Assembly (NCBI GenBank): GCA_008360955.1
Contig: LUCM01009362.1
Coordinates: 29,777-93,776, forward strand
From: Fasciolopsis buskii
Taxonomy: Eukaryota > Platyhelminthes > Trematoda > Plagiorchiida > Fasciolidae
DNA: 64,000 nt
Direction of reading: 5' to 3'
A program made the position numbers and the translations under genes. Below are positions 52,691 through 64,000 of this stretch, one piece after another. Position 1 is the first letter of the stretch; every line of letters begins with the position of its first letter. The notes under the pieces are model-generated. The model had not been told where the DNA came from, ran no database searches, and was given only the letters and a program-made list of their open reading frames with translations.

Positions 52691-54000
52691 TCCTGAACCC
52701 CTTGTAGCAGAGGAACAGGTTCTGGCAAAGTTAAGCCCGCTAAATTAGCCTAAAGCTATGGGTGCGCACGAGGTATACCGGGCGATCTTTCTGCCACTGG
52801 CGAAACTCCTTGCATTCTCTGTCACGTAGCCCAACAATGCCTCCCTCGGGAGAGGGAAACTATCTGAAGAATGTAAACCCCTAGCTGTATTCGGAAGATA
52901 CAAGCCGCATAGCTACAAGCCGATGAGTCTAACTCGAATATTGTGTAAGTGTATGGAGAGGATAATCAGGAGGCAATTGTGCAAGCACCCAGTGGATAAA
53001 AATGCTATTTCTACAGCACAGAACGGATTCATGGTGGGAAATTCTAGCCATAAAATCTCGTCTTTGTTCCATTTCAAGTAACAAAATCCCCAGATAAAAG
53101 CAAATGAATGGAAGTATGTCTCGTGAACTCGGTCAACCACGATCATTTGCTTAGCAAAATGATATTACTAGGAAAAACTCGGAGGAGCAATACTTGGATT
53201 GGGGGCTTCCTCAGGGGTTGGAGTGTCCAAGATGACCTCACAGACACGCCGAGTACTATGTTCCAGTAATCGCTAATGGAACGTATACTGCTCCTCTTAC
53301 ACGTCAGCAACCTGTCAGAGCGATTGCTCAACTCATGCTGTCCTGTGTTGATGCCAGAGTAACGGTTGCAGACCTAGAGAAGGACTTCCGGACAATCAAA
53401 ACATGGTCGCATACATGAAGCCTTCCGCTGAACTTAGTCAAGTGTCAAAGGCTGACCCCTGAGGACGGGCACAGAGGGAATGTAATGGAATGTAGCCTGG
53501 ATATTTCCCAGGCCAAGGATCCGGGGGCAAAATTTGGGAGCAATTTCAAATTTTCACAAGGTTGCACAACCAATTCACATTAATCTACAAGGTAGCATTT
53601 TAGACTCCATTCCACGATATTCCGCCGGGGACGCGATGCGTTTAGACCTCTGTGCTCTACTGTCCTAAGACCGTACATGGAGTCCAGGCCTGGTTGCCGC
53701 ACCTACAAATGGATATAAATTGCATTTTAAAGGCACAGAAGCTGTATAACTAGATGATTTCCGGCCCAGGGCACGAGTGCTATGATGAAAAACTCCCCAC
53801 CTTGGCACATTCGCTCCTAGGCGCAAGTGCGCGCTCGGTGACCTAACTGAAAAGTCTAAAATTAAAAGGGGTCCTTCAGGCAAATAATTGATGTACTGCT
53901 CAATCTTTTACCAGAAAGGGGAATCGGGAGCATATCATAGATCTGTAGCGCAGTCAGATCGTGCTACATTCTGTTCCGTAAAAAGTGCTTACCTGATCAT
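52690..54000 (+). mobile_element. LINE family 2 (CR1/Jockey-like) RT relic
   Basis: The plus strand encodes YKPMSLTRILCKCMERIIRR, QLCKHPVDKNAISTAQNGFM, a GLPQGLE remnant of GVPQGSVLGP, DLEKDFRTIKTW, SLPLNLVKCQRLT and VLRPYME. These are the ordered RT and thumb motifs of a CR1/Jockey-like LINE. Many stops and frameshifts show an old copy. Confidence 0.82.
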
Positions 54001-55000
54001 TTGGTTAATAGTGATAACGTTAACGAATGTGCGCAGGCTCTGGATGCCTGCTGGAACAACAGGCCACATGTGAGAACAGAAAACGTACCTGTTGCATCTG
54101 ATGATGCAGCGGACACTGCCTTTCAGAAGTAGAACATGCGTAAAGTTAGAAGCCCCCAGCAGTGATTCAAAACACCCTAATTTAGATCCGCGAGCAGCTA
54201 CAAGCTCAATAGTCGTCCTGTGCACGCTAAGCGGCCCTGAACTGAACGTTGTGCTATATTCACAAATACAGGAGTTATACCTCCGGTAATAGATGCCACG
54301 TTTACTACTTCGAAGCTGCTTGGAACGCCTTATAGAAAGCAAGCAGACCACTGCTTTGTTTAATGCTCTTCGCTAGTTTATTATATGCTGCAGTGGAATT
54401 TGGGCATTACCTGTTCCATTCCTTCCACTCAGAATCTCACTGCAGCCACGCACATCCGTCTCCGATTCTGAATCACCGGTCTACTGCAACAAATTTGTGT
54501 GCTCCACACTGTCCATACCAGGGACAAAATTAATCTTTAAAAAGACGGAGCAAAATTTTCAAAATCACCGAAATGTCCATGGCATTTTGAATAACAAAGC
54601 GGGAAAACTGTGTTGCTTAATTTGTGAACCACAAATAGGAGTCAATTACAGTAGGAAAAATTCTTTGTGAGAAGGCGTCAAACTTAGTTGTTTTGAACCG
54701 GTCTTCTTGTGTTTCCTTCTCTACCGGCAGTAATGTGCTGTTACTTCTGCACTGCTCGGGATGCGTGCTCACAGCGTACAAAAGAGGGAACAATGTCAAA
54801 AATGGATCAAAAGCGGAATTTGCTAGATGTAGTTGTGTCTATCCCTGAACACTGGCCAGCAAGGAGTATCCATGGGCTGATGGAAAGTGAAGTCCTCTCC
54901 GCGAATGAGCCTTTAACTCGCCAAGCGTGGCAGTGAAACTAATAAAATGGTTCAGGTGGCAGCTAGACTGCGAGGTGGGATTGATAGCCGCGAAAACCTG
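54001..55000. other. Unrecognised stretch between LINE relics
   Basis: Short open frames on both strands (for example 53989-54351 minus, 54709-54936 plus) have no motif I recognise. It may be decayed repeat sequence. Confidence 0.3.
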
Positions 55001-55615
55001 CCGGTTTGTACTTCTTTAACATGACGTCATTACACCCAAGAATCCCGTTTCATTTTTCCCGGATTGGCAGTTCACGTTCGCCCTGTCCTTTTTTGCTCTC
55101 CATTGTTTTTACACTTGCCTACTCTGGCGACTTTCTTTCGCTTAGATTCTAACTTTGTTTACTCGGTTTTGGATTTTTGTTTGTCGTATGGATGGGGAAG
55201 CGATTCTTGGCACCTATCATTTCCGCATTGGGTATCATAACGCTATCGTTTACTCTTCTGCTATGCGCTTCCACACACATTCTATTCATCATCACCGCCA
55301 ATGCCATCACTCTTAGCGATATTTCCTTTGTCACTTCCCGGTATATTTTTTATCAAATGCCCCGATTTTTGTGCTCCCATTCTGAAAGTTTGCCCAACAA
55401 CCCCGATGTCTACTTGCCTAGTAGGGTCGAAGTGTTCCCGAATATTGTAACCTTTCCTAGGATGAATTTGCCTAATGTTTCAAGTGGCAGATTTGTGATA
55501 ACAGGGCATTGCAACTCACAGCCTTTATGTGATTACCCTACTAAGTTAGCCACATATTCGAATACCAATTAAACCTCCTCGTTTTCCCGGCATTCGGAAT
55601 CGAGTTATTCAGTAG
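55000..55615 (+). other. Pyrimidine-rich stretch with a 131-codon open frame
   Basis: The plus-strand frame 55177-55572 begins with a hydrophobic segment (LAPIISALGIITLSFTLLLC) and ends shortly before an (AAT)n tract. It might be the 3-prime end of a CR1-like LINE, which often terminates in short tandem repeats. No protein family was recognised. Confidence 0.25.
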
Positions 55616-55650
55616 TTAATAATAATAATAATAACAATAAGAATAATAAT
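55616..55650. repeat. (AAT)n microsatellite
   Basis: It is an imperfect run of AAT units (TTAATAATAATAATAATAAC and onward) with a few interruptions. Confidence 0.9.
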
Positions 55651-55829
55651 GCATATTTCCCAACTTGCGTGAGGTATGTGGAAGGCAATTCACAAAAACG
55701 GTTCAAAGAACGAGTCCATCAATCACACCACCTAATATGGAAACAATAATAAAAAGTAAGTGAACAACTTGCCTATTAGGCCGTGACCTCATTAACGTCG
55801 GACAACGTGGTTTCTTTTAAAGTGCTGTA

Positions 55830-56880
55830 TCTGAATGATTGATTCTTTGAACACAGTGGCGAATGAAGCCAACGACGGAAAGTCAGTCTTTACGATTTTC
55901 CTAGATGTAACGAAAGCTTTTGATCGCGTATCTCATTGTAAGCTTCTCATGAAAGTCAAGAGCTGCGGTATAAAAACCCCTTCTGGTTTGGTTCTTCTCT
56001 TAATTGGCCTCCAGAATGCAGGTAGTGAATGTAAACGGAACTCTATACTAACCCCGTCCGATTACTAGTGGGGTTATTCAAGGAAGCGTACCAGGTTCAT
56101 TGCTGCTTCTGCTGTACACAAATGACATTTTTCACATCATCAGACATGGTACAACGTTTCTGTTTGCAGACGATATGAAAATTATACACAGGCTTCCCCC
56201 TCGTGATCTCAACACCATCACAGATAACGTAAAAATGATTTACCGTCGACTGATTCATGGTGTACAGCTTGGTTGACGAAATTCTTGGCCCACGAAATCA
56301 TTTTACTCGTATACAAATTCCACATACCTACAGGAGTCTCTCAAATTATAAAAGAAATTGTTCCTTCGCCCCATATTGTTAGGGACCTAACTTTTCATTA
56401 CTCCAGCATGTTCAACTTATCAAAGCATTCAAGTTGCAAAAGCTAGGAGCCTATTTGGGTTAGTACAGATAACTTTTGCGACCCTGGAAAGAAAGTCGGT
56501 AATATGTACAGCACACCTAAGACTTACCCTGGATTAGGGTCGCGTCGTTTGTTACAAAATGCGGCAGAGTTACAGACTCCAGATTGAGAACGTTCGACGA
56601 ACATTCACGAAAAACTTCTGAACTATTCTTCATCGCTGAACTACATGAAATGTTGAACAATACTGCCCCGGCATTTACGTTTACTTCTAGTTCAAATTAA
56701 TCTCTCTTGTTTCATAAATTTACTGGTAAAATATGTGCGCCCCATCACCCCAAGCGTGGAATATCAGTTCTTATTTCTTGATACTCGCTGAGTTCTTGGT
56801 ATCAGTTTCCACGTCGGGGATAGCTCTCAGAAAAGACATCATAATCACTTATTCCACCCTATGTAATTGACTAGACCAGC
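55830..56880 (+). mobile_element. LINE family 2 (CR1/Jockey-like) RT relic
   Basis: It reads FTIFLDVTKAFDRVSHCKLL (RT block with the first catalytic aspartate), SGVIQGSVPGSLLLLLYTND, then FLFADDMKI, the intact FADD catalytic box, and IQVAKARSLFGL of the thumb. Frameshifts separate the blocks, so the copy is not functional. Confidence 0.85.
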
Positions 56881-58200
56881 GTATAAGGATGGTTTCTCCT
56901 GCCTCCGCTACCCTTAAAAATAAAACTGAGAATTCAATAACCGGACAAAATTTGTTAAACTTGCACAATCCTTACACTCCATTAGAAAGAGCCTATGAGT
57001 TGGGCCCAGGGTACACTCTGATCAAAAGGCTCGAAATCTTATCTCAACTCCATCAACAAAGTCTTGCCATTTTTATTCCCAGAAGTCTCCACAAGCACGT
57101 TTCACTATAAATATAGGCAGAAAGACTCCGTCAAAGAAGCAAGGCCAGCACAATGTTTCAGCTATCATTCGGTCTCGTTTAATGCGTATGCAGCAAAGCG
57201 TGTAAATAGACATCACGTTCTCACTTACCCCCAAACTAACATTTAATGTCTCCGCATAAACGCCTTCTTCTGAACGCATGTGACAATTGGCCTACTGCAG
57301 GCGCAAAGTTTGGCATCATTTAAAGCCTCATTCTACATAACATTTCTTTTGTTGTACGTATCATAGCCCTCAGCTGGATTACCTCCAGACTGCTATCTAT
57401 CTTTCACTCCAATTCAGTTGGGCGCGTTTGCACTCGTGACTCGCCAACGGTTTATTATCCATTTTTGGTCCCATCCTCGCATCTCTCAACGCACCATGAA
57501 AGCTAACTGACTCAAGGCCTAGGCCAACGGTTCCAGGGCGGACAAATACGCTTTGCCGCACGTGCTGCAAAGAAGTGAATATTATTGTTAATCTGCATGA
57601 CTCACCGAAGCAAAATGATGACCCTGCTGTATGTCTGTCTAGAAATTACGATTCTTTCGGCGGAAAAGTCCTCCCGATTACGCAGATTCACTGCCGAACC
57701 TATAGACCTGCGGTTAACATGCACACCACGTTGACACCTTATGGCCATGAAGGCACCCACACCTAAATCCCTGTTTCAGATGCCACCATCATCGTCTACC
57801 GCAAACATTCGCAAGTTTTCCCTCAACAGCTGCGGCTGCCTGTGTACCAGTGATTGCCATGAGCTAGGCCTTCGCAAGCAAACAATACGAGCAGAGACCT
57901 GTATTTGTTACACACTGGCTTACAAGCATCGGATATGTTATTCAACTCACTGCTGGCTACGCCTTTTTCATGTTTTCATGTCTTTTCCGCACTACGTAAA
58001 GGCTTTTCACTATATTTTGTCTCCAGGATCCACGGTAAAATGACCGACGTTCCTTTCTATTCCCGCTTTAAAACATGGTATCAATTGGCCAACATTACTC
58101 CTTCATCCAGCTTTTTCGGTCCGTTTTGTCAATTTTTTACCTCTTACTCATGTCCTTTGAGGGTTTTCTTCGTGGCAGTTTAACGTTCATATCTATTTTG
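56881..58200 (+). other. Pyrimidine-rich stretch, probably LINE family 2 sequence
   Basis: Several short open frames on the plus strand (56889-57110, 57741-58043, 57905-58183) lack clear motifs. The composition matches the flanking CR1-like relics. Identification is by position only. Confidence 0.3.
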
Positions 58201-58450
58201 TAGACTCGCTAAATCCAATTATTGTGGAAATTCCTCGACACCGGCCGCCATCCTCTAATTTAACCTTGGTCCGTGGCACGCATCACCGGTCCCTATCAAC
58301 ACCTGTTCTTCGTAGCATGCTATTTTTAGAATTTCTCCTTAATTTGTTTCCAGATGTTCACTTGTTCCTTGTGGGTTGTAATAATCGTGTAACGTTTGAT
58401 GATGTATGTCTCTCGAAGCGTTCGAGAATTATGTCACTAAATATATAAAT
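58200..58450 (+). mobile_element. LINE family 2 endonuclease fragment
   Basis: The plus strand reads RPPSSNLTLV and FPDVHLFLVGCNNRVTFDD. This resembles the YRPPSS and HLFLVGDFN motifs of CR1-like endonucleases, with GDFN altered to GCNN. It is short and moderately supported. Confidence 0.55.
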
Positions 58451-60100
58451 CCCAATTTGAAATTTTTATGATCTCCAAAGGTCATTAACGAGATATGCTG
58501 GACTATCTAATTGGCAAGGCAGGAGTGTCCTTTTCACAAACTTTGAAATCCAATATCGGAAACCATCTCCACTGCGTAGGTAAATGAAGCAAATATTGGG
58601 GTCTGCCTCAATGGTAAATTATTTGTGGAGGCAGAAACTTTCTTACTTTGGAAAAGTTTGAGCATCCTCCAAGTGAAATTAGCTGTGACCGACAGCAGAA
58701 TGCTTGGCGCTAATTCCAAACGTCCGAATACTGTCGCCCTCCTCTGAACAACCATTGCAGACTTCCGCTCGCATTTTAAAAATCATCGATCGCCTAACAT
58801 ATCAGATGAATGCCGTGCATAAGCACATATTAGAGACGTTCGCTGTCGCACCATGGACCACGTAGAATGCGTTCTACCGCCCCATCAATTAGGTCCTATC
58901 ATTGGTACCATCTGAATTTTGGCGCAGACGCGCGTCGCTGCAGGCCTCCAGATAATTTCAAGGTAAACTGTGTAGGAAAAACAAAAGCTAACAAGTAATG
59001 GCGACCACTGAACTGTTCCAGAACCTGTCAGCTTATTAGGCATTTTTGATCGGCCCAGTTGAATGAGTCTATGGTTGGTACCAGTTTCCTGATAAGTCGG
59101 ATCTCTCTTCCTCTATCATTGCGCAACCAGCCAGCGGTTCCCTCTTTAGGACATATGGTCAAAAACTGATGACAATTTAGTTTAAAGTCGACGTAATTTC
59201 CCTGCTTTTGCGAATGACGAAGTTTAGCACCCAATCCTCGGAATCCACTCTCGTTCCTGTTTTTGGCCTTTTAGTCTATGCGAAAATATACGACAGTACA
59301 TTTCTGCATGCACATGTCTACACTCGAACCCTGCGTCTCAGAACCAGCTTGATGACACTCCGAGCATCATTTTTGCCTTGGACTAACTGTTTTAATAATT
59401 TCACCACGAACGCCTCCAAATACAATGGCCCATGACGTTTAGCACCACAATGTGGGTGAAGCTTCCTAAGTAATGACGTCCCCGCATAGACGAGGGGGAA
59501 CTTCCGCAGCCAAAACAAAATTTGAACGCAGGTTCAGACTGAGGATACTTCGAGTATCAAGGAGTTCATGTGAATCCCCAACCCATATGCTCTCAAAGGC
59601 GACGGCGACTGGCATCCTTGTGGTGATTACCGTGCACCCGACAGTGCAGCTGCCGCTGGTTGATCATATTCATATTCGTATTGCCATTTCTTTCAAAGTT
59701 TTAAAGGTGACAGAAATTTCCCAAAGCTCCATCCGATGCGGGCTTGTGACCACATCTCTGTACCACTGGAGGGCATTCAAATACTGCAACCTCAAAGTCA
59801 TTTGGCTTATACAGATTACACCGCATGCCTTCTGGTTTGCTAAATGCAACTCAAACATCGCAGAGGTCCATGGACTAAGTGCATCTCGGTGGCAAGTTTC
59901 TTTTGAATTACTGATGCAGGCCTCATTGCCACTGAAGAGGAACACGGACAAAGCGAGCATCTCTGCCTCGTGTTTTTGTGCTTCAAAAGATATGACATTT
60001 CATTCAGTGCCCCTAGGTTTATCCTTAGTGTTCCATTTATGTAATTCCTTGATCATTACATTGTCAATGCTGGCATTCGACTGCCAATGAGCAGAGTCAA
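58451..60100. other. Unrecognised stretch with a 205-codon open frame
   Basis: The plus strand is open from 59473 to 60090; the minus strand is open from about 60080 to 59670 with one stop. Neither translation shows a motif I know. Pyrimidine-rich sequence has few stop codons on the plus strand, so the frame alone is weak evidence for a gene. Confidence 0.3.
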
Positions 60101-60286
60101 TGGACCGACGGCGGCAAATCGGACAAGGTCGTGACGTTTGGTCTTGAAGGTCGCAGGTTCGAACCTCCACAACGGCGGTCAACCTTCCCACTTGGCAGCC
60201 CTCTGCAGTCCATGGCCCCCCTTGAAAAATAATATACATTGTTATGTCATTGACAAAGAAAGTAAAAAGATAAAAAATGAAAAAAG
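60101..60286 (+). mobile_element. tRNA-derived SINE family 1, copy c
   Basis: Head: GACAAGGTCGTGACGTTTGG and AAGGTCGCAGGTTCGAACCT (intact B box GGTTCGAACCT). Body: TTGGCAGCCCTCTGCAGTCC. Tail: GAAAGTAAAAAGATAAAAAA. It has the best B box of the three copies. Confidence 0.82.
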
Positions 60287-60289
60287 TAG

Positions 60290-62420
60290 TCGTGGCTACC
60301 CAGAAACGTGATTTCTGATTTTTTGAGGGCTGGCGGGCACTCACCAAGTTTCTAAAAATGATCACAAGGGTTCTTCTTGGGTCGCGAGGCTAAAAAACTA
60401 CTAAAACAACCAAGAGAAACTTCTTTAAGATGTCCTTCCTTAAAAACAAACACTTACTACAAGGCCGTCTACGTTCTGGGAGCAGATGTGTTTACCGTGA
60501 CCGTCAACGTGGAACTACAGCAAGGATTCAGTGGTGCAATGCAACGCCTGTCGGTTTCCTCCAGGAAAATGCAGCCGGAACAGTGCAAGCTTATCAGGCT
60601 TGGACGTAAACTTCTCCCAGCGTACTATGTAATGAAGCATTTGTGGTACTCATCAGGGAGCCGGTACATTGACATCTACGTTGAACAAGAACCACTGTCG
60701 TATGTGGTTTCATATGGATTTAGTCGAGCACTCCATGCCTGGTTTCCTACACTTTCCTCATCTCTAATCCTCGAGCCAACCAACTTTTAAAAAATTGTAT
60801 CATCATTTTTCCACGCTAACAATTACTGGAAACCATTGATATCCCGACACATTAGGCTATCCCCGACCCACCGCCTCCAACTGAAGCCGATGCATACTAG
60901 ATCTTTAAAGTAAATGCGCACCCAGGGCTTGACTCCCACCACAAACTCTCATTCCGGACCTTCCATCCCCAGCGATATTCTGCATCTACCTTGTATTCTC
61001 TGTTTTTAATAATTCCTTGCCGTTTGGTCCGTAAGTGTTGTTATGCCTCTTGTGTTATATACTTGGGATAAAATATTTCCCGTAGTCCGCAGTACTTTAT
61101 GTTTACTTCCATTTCGCACGCTTTTATCATTTCGAGGATCTTGATAAATTTCCACAACTTCTTTCTTCCGCCGGCATTTGCCTTCAGTTCACATCCATGC
61201 CATATTCCCTTCGCCATATTTCTAGTTTTAACCTTTTATTCCCATGATGGCTGCATTTCTATTCAACGCATTTGATTTTAATTTTACGTCAGCTTTTGTG
61301 GTTTGATTCATTATCCGCCCCTTTACCTCACTGAAGCCATCTTTTGTTTACTTACTTATTGCAATTTGCCCTGCGCAGCGGCCCAGCAGAGTTTCATTAT
61401 GCCGCGCTAACGTCTCCTGGTTTTACCGTTACTATTTTTGCATGATTCTTTTTTAGCTTTACAAAGTTTCCACTCCAGACTTCATTATGTATTATTATGA
61501 TTGTTTGAGCTTGTTGATGGTGCATACAACAATGCCCCTGACGCAAACCAATAAATATACCCACGTACATAGTTAACAGGCTAGACAAGTCGATGGAACT
61601 ACCAAACCACTCGGCTTTACTGCAACTTTTCTCACTTGGGTACTACACCCTCCTAAATGTCATTTAGCAGGGCCGTGAAACGATTGTATTGGGCGCGTTA
61701 CCATATTCTTCAAACTATTTTACCTGTTAAACCTATGCAAGTATGGAATTTGGCTTGCATTTCTTTCGTATTTTGCTCCCTCCAGCAATCTATACCGCCA
61801 CCCTTAGCTCTTATCTCAGAAAATTGCATAATCATCCCGCCATCAACCAAAAGACCTTTCAATACTCTGTGCGCTTCAAGGGCATCCCTTCTTAACCCGC
61901 AATTTTGTGAGAAAAGGCCCCATTTAAATTGACCCTTTAAAAGTTTGTCCTTAATTTCCTCTTCAAAATGTGCAATGCAGACAGCTGAACCGGTATAAAG
62001 CAGGTGGCTTCTTCAGGAATGGGTTCAAGGCCATAATGGGGTGCTTAACATTGAGCCCTAAATACTTCCATACGCAACGGAGAGTAAGATACTGGTTTGC
62101 CAACCAAGGGGAGGAGCTTTTAGCCCGAAAGGTTCTTTCTGGGCTTCGTTGGAGGCCACCTCCCGGTAAGCCAGTCATTTAAAGCCAGCGTTCACCTTTG
62201 ATCCTAGAGTGCCACCAGTCCGATTCACAGTGATCAAACAAGTATCGCGCACTTTTGCGAGTATCGGTCTTTTCTAACAGTGGATATGAATTTGCTCTCA
62301 TTCACTGGCATGTCCAACCTCACATCCCGGTCAGTCGCCCTCCCGGCGTTCATCCTCTTTCACCTTTAAACATGAAGGGTGAAACTTCGTTCTGTGATCC
62401 CTAATCTCAAGTCCTCAATG
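60290..62420. other. Unrecognised pyrimidine-rich stretch
   Basis: Open frames on the plus strand (60377-60790, 61657-61932, 61970-62182) have no clear family. I see no RNA gene or tandem repeat in it. Confidence 0.3.
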
Positions 62421-62429
62421 AATAAAAGA

Positions 62430-62560
62430 AATGGCAGGTGCCCCAGAGCTGACCCTGGCGGAACTGGACTCGGTACACTTCCCTGCAAATGATTCTTATC
62501 CCCCATCCAACTAAATCTAAAAATGATCTATCGAATGCGCAGACGTCTTCCGCTGGCATG
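62430..62560 (+). mobile_element. LINE family 2 fragment (APELT region)
   Basis: GGTGCCCCAGAGCTGACCC is shared with 38805 (GGTGCCCCAGAGTTGACCC) and encodes the GAPELT segment that precedes the RT in CR1-like elements. It directly adjoins the SH2 sequence on its left. Confidence 0.5.
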
Positions 62561-62579
62561 GAATGTGCTTATGCTTACA

Positions 62580-63720
62580 ACCGTTTTTGGAGTATGGGAG
62601 TTAAACCTAATTTGTGCTTGGCTATGAGTGGTGCTTCAGAAGCCTCCCGGGAAGCTCCAACTGTGACGCCTAACCCGGCTCTGTTGTTGCCCTACGGGCC
62701 ACACGTATCTGTGGGGAACGCGAACAAAGCCGATCTTGTCCATGCCCCCGTACCTGCGCCATAGATACCAGCTCACCTAATTCAGTCAACACACTTGAAT
62801 AGATCAACATTGCCTGACACAGTGGAGAGAAAATTGATTGGAATGCGATCAAGACGAAGCGAGTCGTCCGTGCAAAGACGACCACCATCGGGACTGTGCT
62901 GCGACCAGATATGGGGATTGATAACGCGTCGACGGATAGCTGCGATGATTCGTGGGAAGCACGAATCGGACGTGTTGTGTCCGAGCTGACAAGCCTTCTA
63001 TTTGTGGATCCCTCGTCACTTGTACCTACCGAGTCAAATTCTGCCTGTCCGTTGTTTTCTACGGGTCAACCTTTATCGGTTCATGTCAGTGGAGACGAGC
63101 TCTCGAGTGTTGGTCATCATGCCAAGACATCAACTGGCACCAGCAACAGTCCTTCGGTGTCCATTTCTTACAGTCAGGTCACCCCGATTGGAACGGGGGG
63201 CGTACCGCCCAGTGTCAACTCAAATTTAAAATTATTGCCGTTAGAAGAGCAGCCATGGTTTCAACAGTCTCTGATGCGTTTAGAAGCGGAAGAATTATGT
63301 AACCAACCTGAAGGAAGTTTTCTAGTTCGTAGAAGTGAAACTTGCCCCAGCGACTATTCCCTCTAAATCAAACACAAGACATTTTTGCACATGAAAATCT
63401 CAGGAAAGGCAGCAGGCCAATACATTCTCGGTGAGTACAGTCAACCATATGCAGCTGTGTCTCAAATGATCTATCGCTATGCGCGGAAACTAGTACCTGT
63501 TCGTGGTGCCGAATCGGTTCCATCCGGTCTGTTCTGGAAAACAGTGATCATCATCCTAGTGCCTATTTGCATGTTTCCTCGGGCAGTCCTTATCACGCCA
63601 GAGCAGGTCTTTGTATTCCCCCAACTAGTTCGCCGTGTCTGTTGGCAACCGGTTGTTGGCCCAATCGAGGGCCTTGTCCAAGTCACGGTAGCACAGATCA
63701 ACCATCTTCTCTTTGCCTAG
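62580..63720 (+). pseudogene. SH2-domain adapter (SHB/SHD/SHE/SHF type), broken copy
   Basis: The SH2 domain lies at about 63240-63520: LPLEEQPWF, LEAEELCNQPEGSFLVRRSE (the phosphotyrosine-binding arginine is in FLVR), DYSL, FLHMKI, YILGEYSQPY, and the end KLVPVRGAES, which matches the LPIKGAEH end of the SHB family, adapters that bind tyrosine-phosphorylated receptors. A TAA at 63364-63366 sits where the family has a serine codon in DYSLS, and the same frame continues with homology, so it is a point lesion. A frameshift near 63530 moves the coding-like frame, and upstream there are a frameshift near 62755 and stops at 62800 and 62815. No intron is evident within the SH2 part. It may be a processed or decayed copy, or a live gene hit by assembly errors. 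Confidence 0.72.
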
Positions 63721-64000
63721 CTTGGCAGTTATTTCACCCAGAAGAGAAATCGTGCTTAAAAAGGACAACGAGCGCATTAATAACCTTACTGAGCCTTGGT
63801 TGGTAAGCCATGTTCCATCAGATATAGGCCCTTTGATCAGCTTCTCTGAACACTTACGCGGTAGCCATCAACCACTGGTCGCTGCCCGAATTTGTGAGTA
63901 GTTTTTAATGTTCCTGTTCTGAATCCGAGGGAGTCTTCCATGAACCGCGGCGAATCATGACAAATGAGAAATCAATGTATTATTGAACATCGGAAGAAAA
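63721..64000 (+). other. Flank of the SH2 sequence, unrecognised
   Basis: Open frames continue for short distances (63713-63901) without recognisable motifs. The window ends in an A-rich stretch, which is too short to be called a poly(A) tail. Confidence 0.3.

Noticed and set aside
1..64000. CRISPR arrays, bacterial operons, phage or toxin-antitoxin systems
   Set aside because: No regularly spaced repeats, ribosome-binding sites or such gene families were seen; the sequence is eukaryotic.

Overview
The window looks like nuclear DNA of a flatworm, most likely a digenean trematode of the liver-fluke type. The basis is one animal gene with very long introns, two micro-introns of 33 and 40 nt, and dense degraded LINE and tRNA-derived SINE sequence. 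No bacterial or phage signal was seen. The genus cannot be fixed by eye.

One gene dominates. A complete dishevelled (Dvl/Dsh) gene lies on the minus strand, from the start codon at 51908-51906 to the TGA at 1138-1136. I could build 14 exons with GT-AG borders whose phases all agree. They give a predicted protein of about 1105 residues with DIX, basic/serine, PDZ, DEP and a long low-complexity tail. The first three introns are 33, 40 and 452 nt; the other ten are about 0.7-16 kb and carry the transposon sequence.

Region by region: 1-651 is a dispersed repeat (R1) with a second copy at 43437-44090 and a diverged copy at 4591-4895. 1136-13409 holds the eight hundred or so codons of the linker end, DEP and C-terminal tail, plus a SINE nested in a LINE relic near 10.5-11 kb. 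13.4-34.7 kb holds the PDZ, basic and acidic exons among LINE RT and endonuclease relics. 34.7-50.9 kb is a 16 kb intron that contains two direct copies of one composite transposon block (39372-43395 and 45906-49310). These copies differ mainly by scattered single-base indels, so one is suspected to be low-accuracy assembly sequence. 50.9-51.9 kb holds the DIX end of the gene.

Upstream of dishevelled (52-62.5 kb, plus strand) are relics of a second LINE type (CR1/Jockey-like), with stretches I could not identify. At 62.58-63.72 kb on the plus strand lies a broken SH2-adapter sequence of the SHB/SHD/SHE/SHF type, interrupted by stops and frameshifts.

Functionally the only intact gene supported is dishevelled, the cytoplasmic scaffold between Frizzled receptors and Axin/GSK3 or planar-polarity effectors. 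The rest is repeat sequence and one probable pseudogene. All exon borders come from reading splice signals and family conservation by eye, without transcripts.
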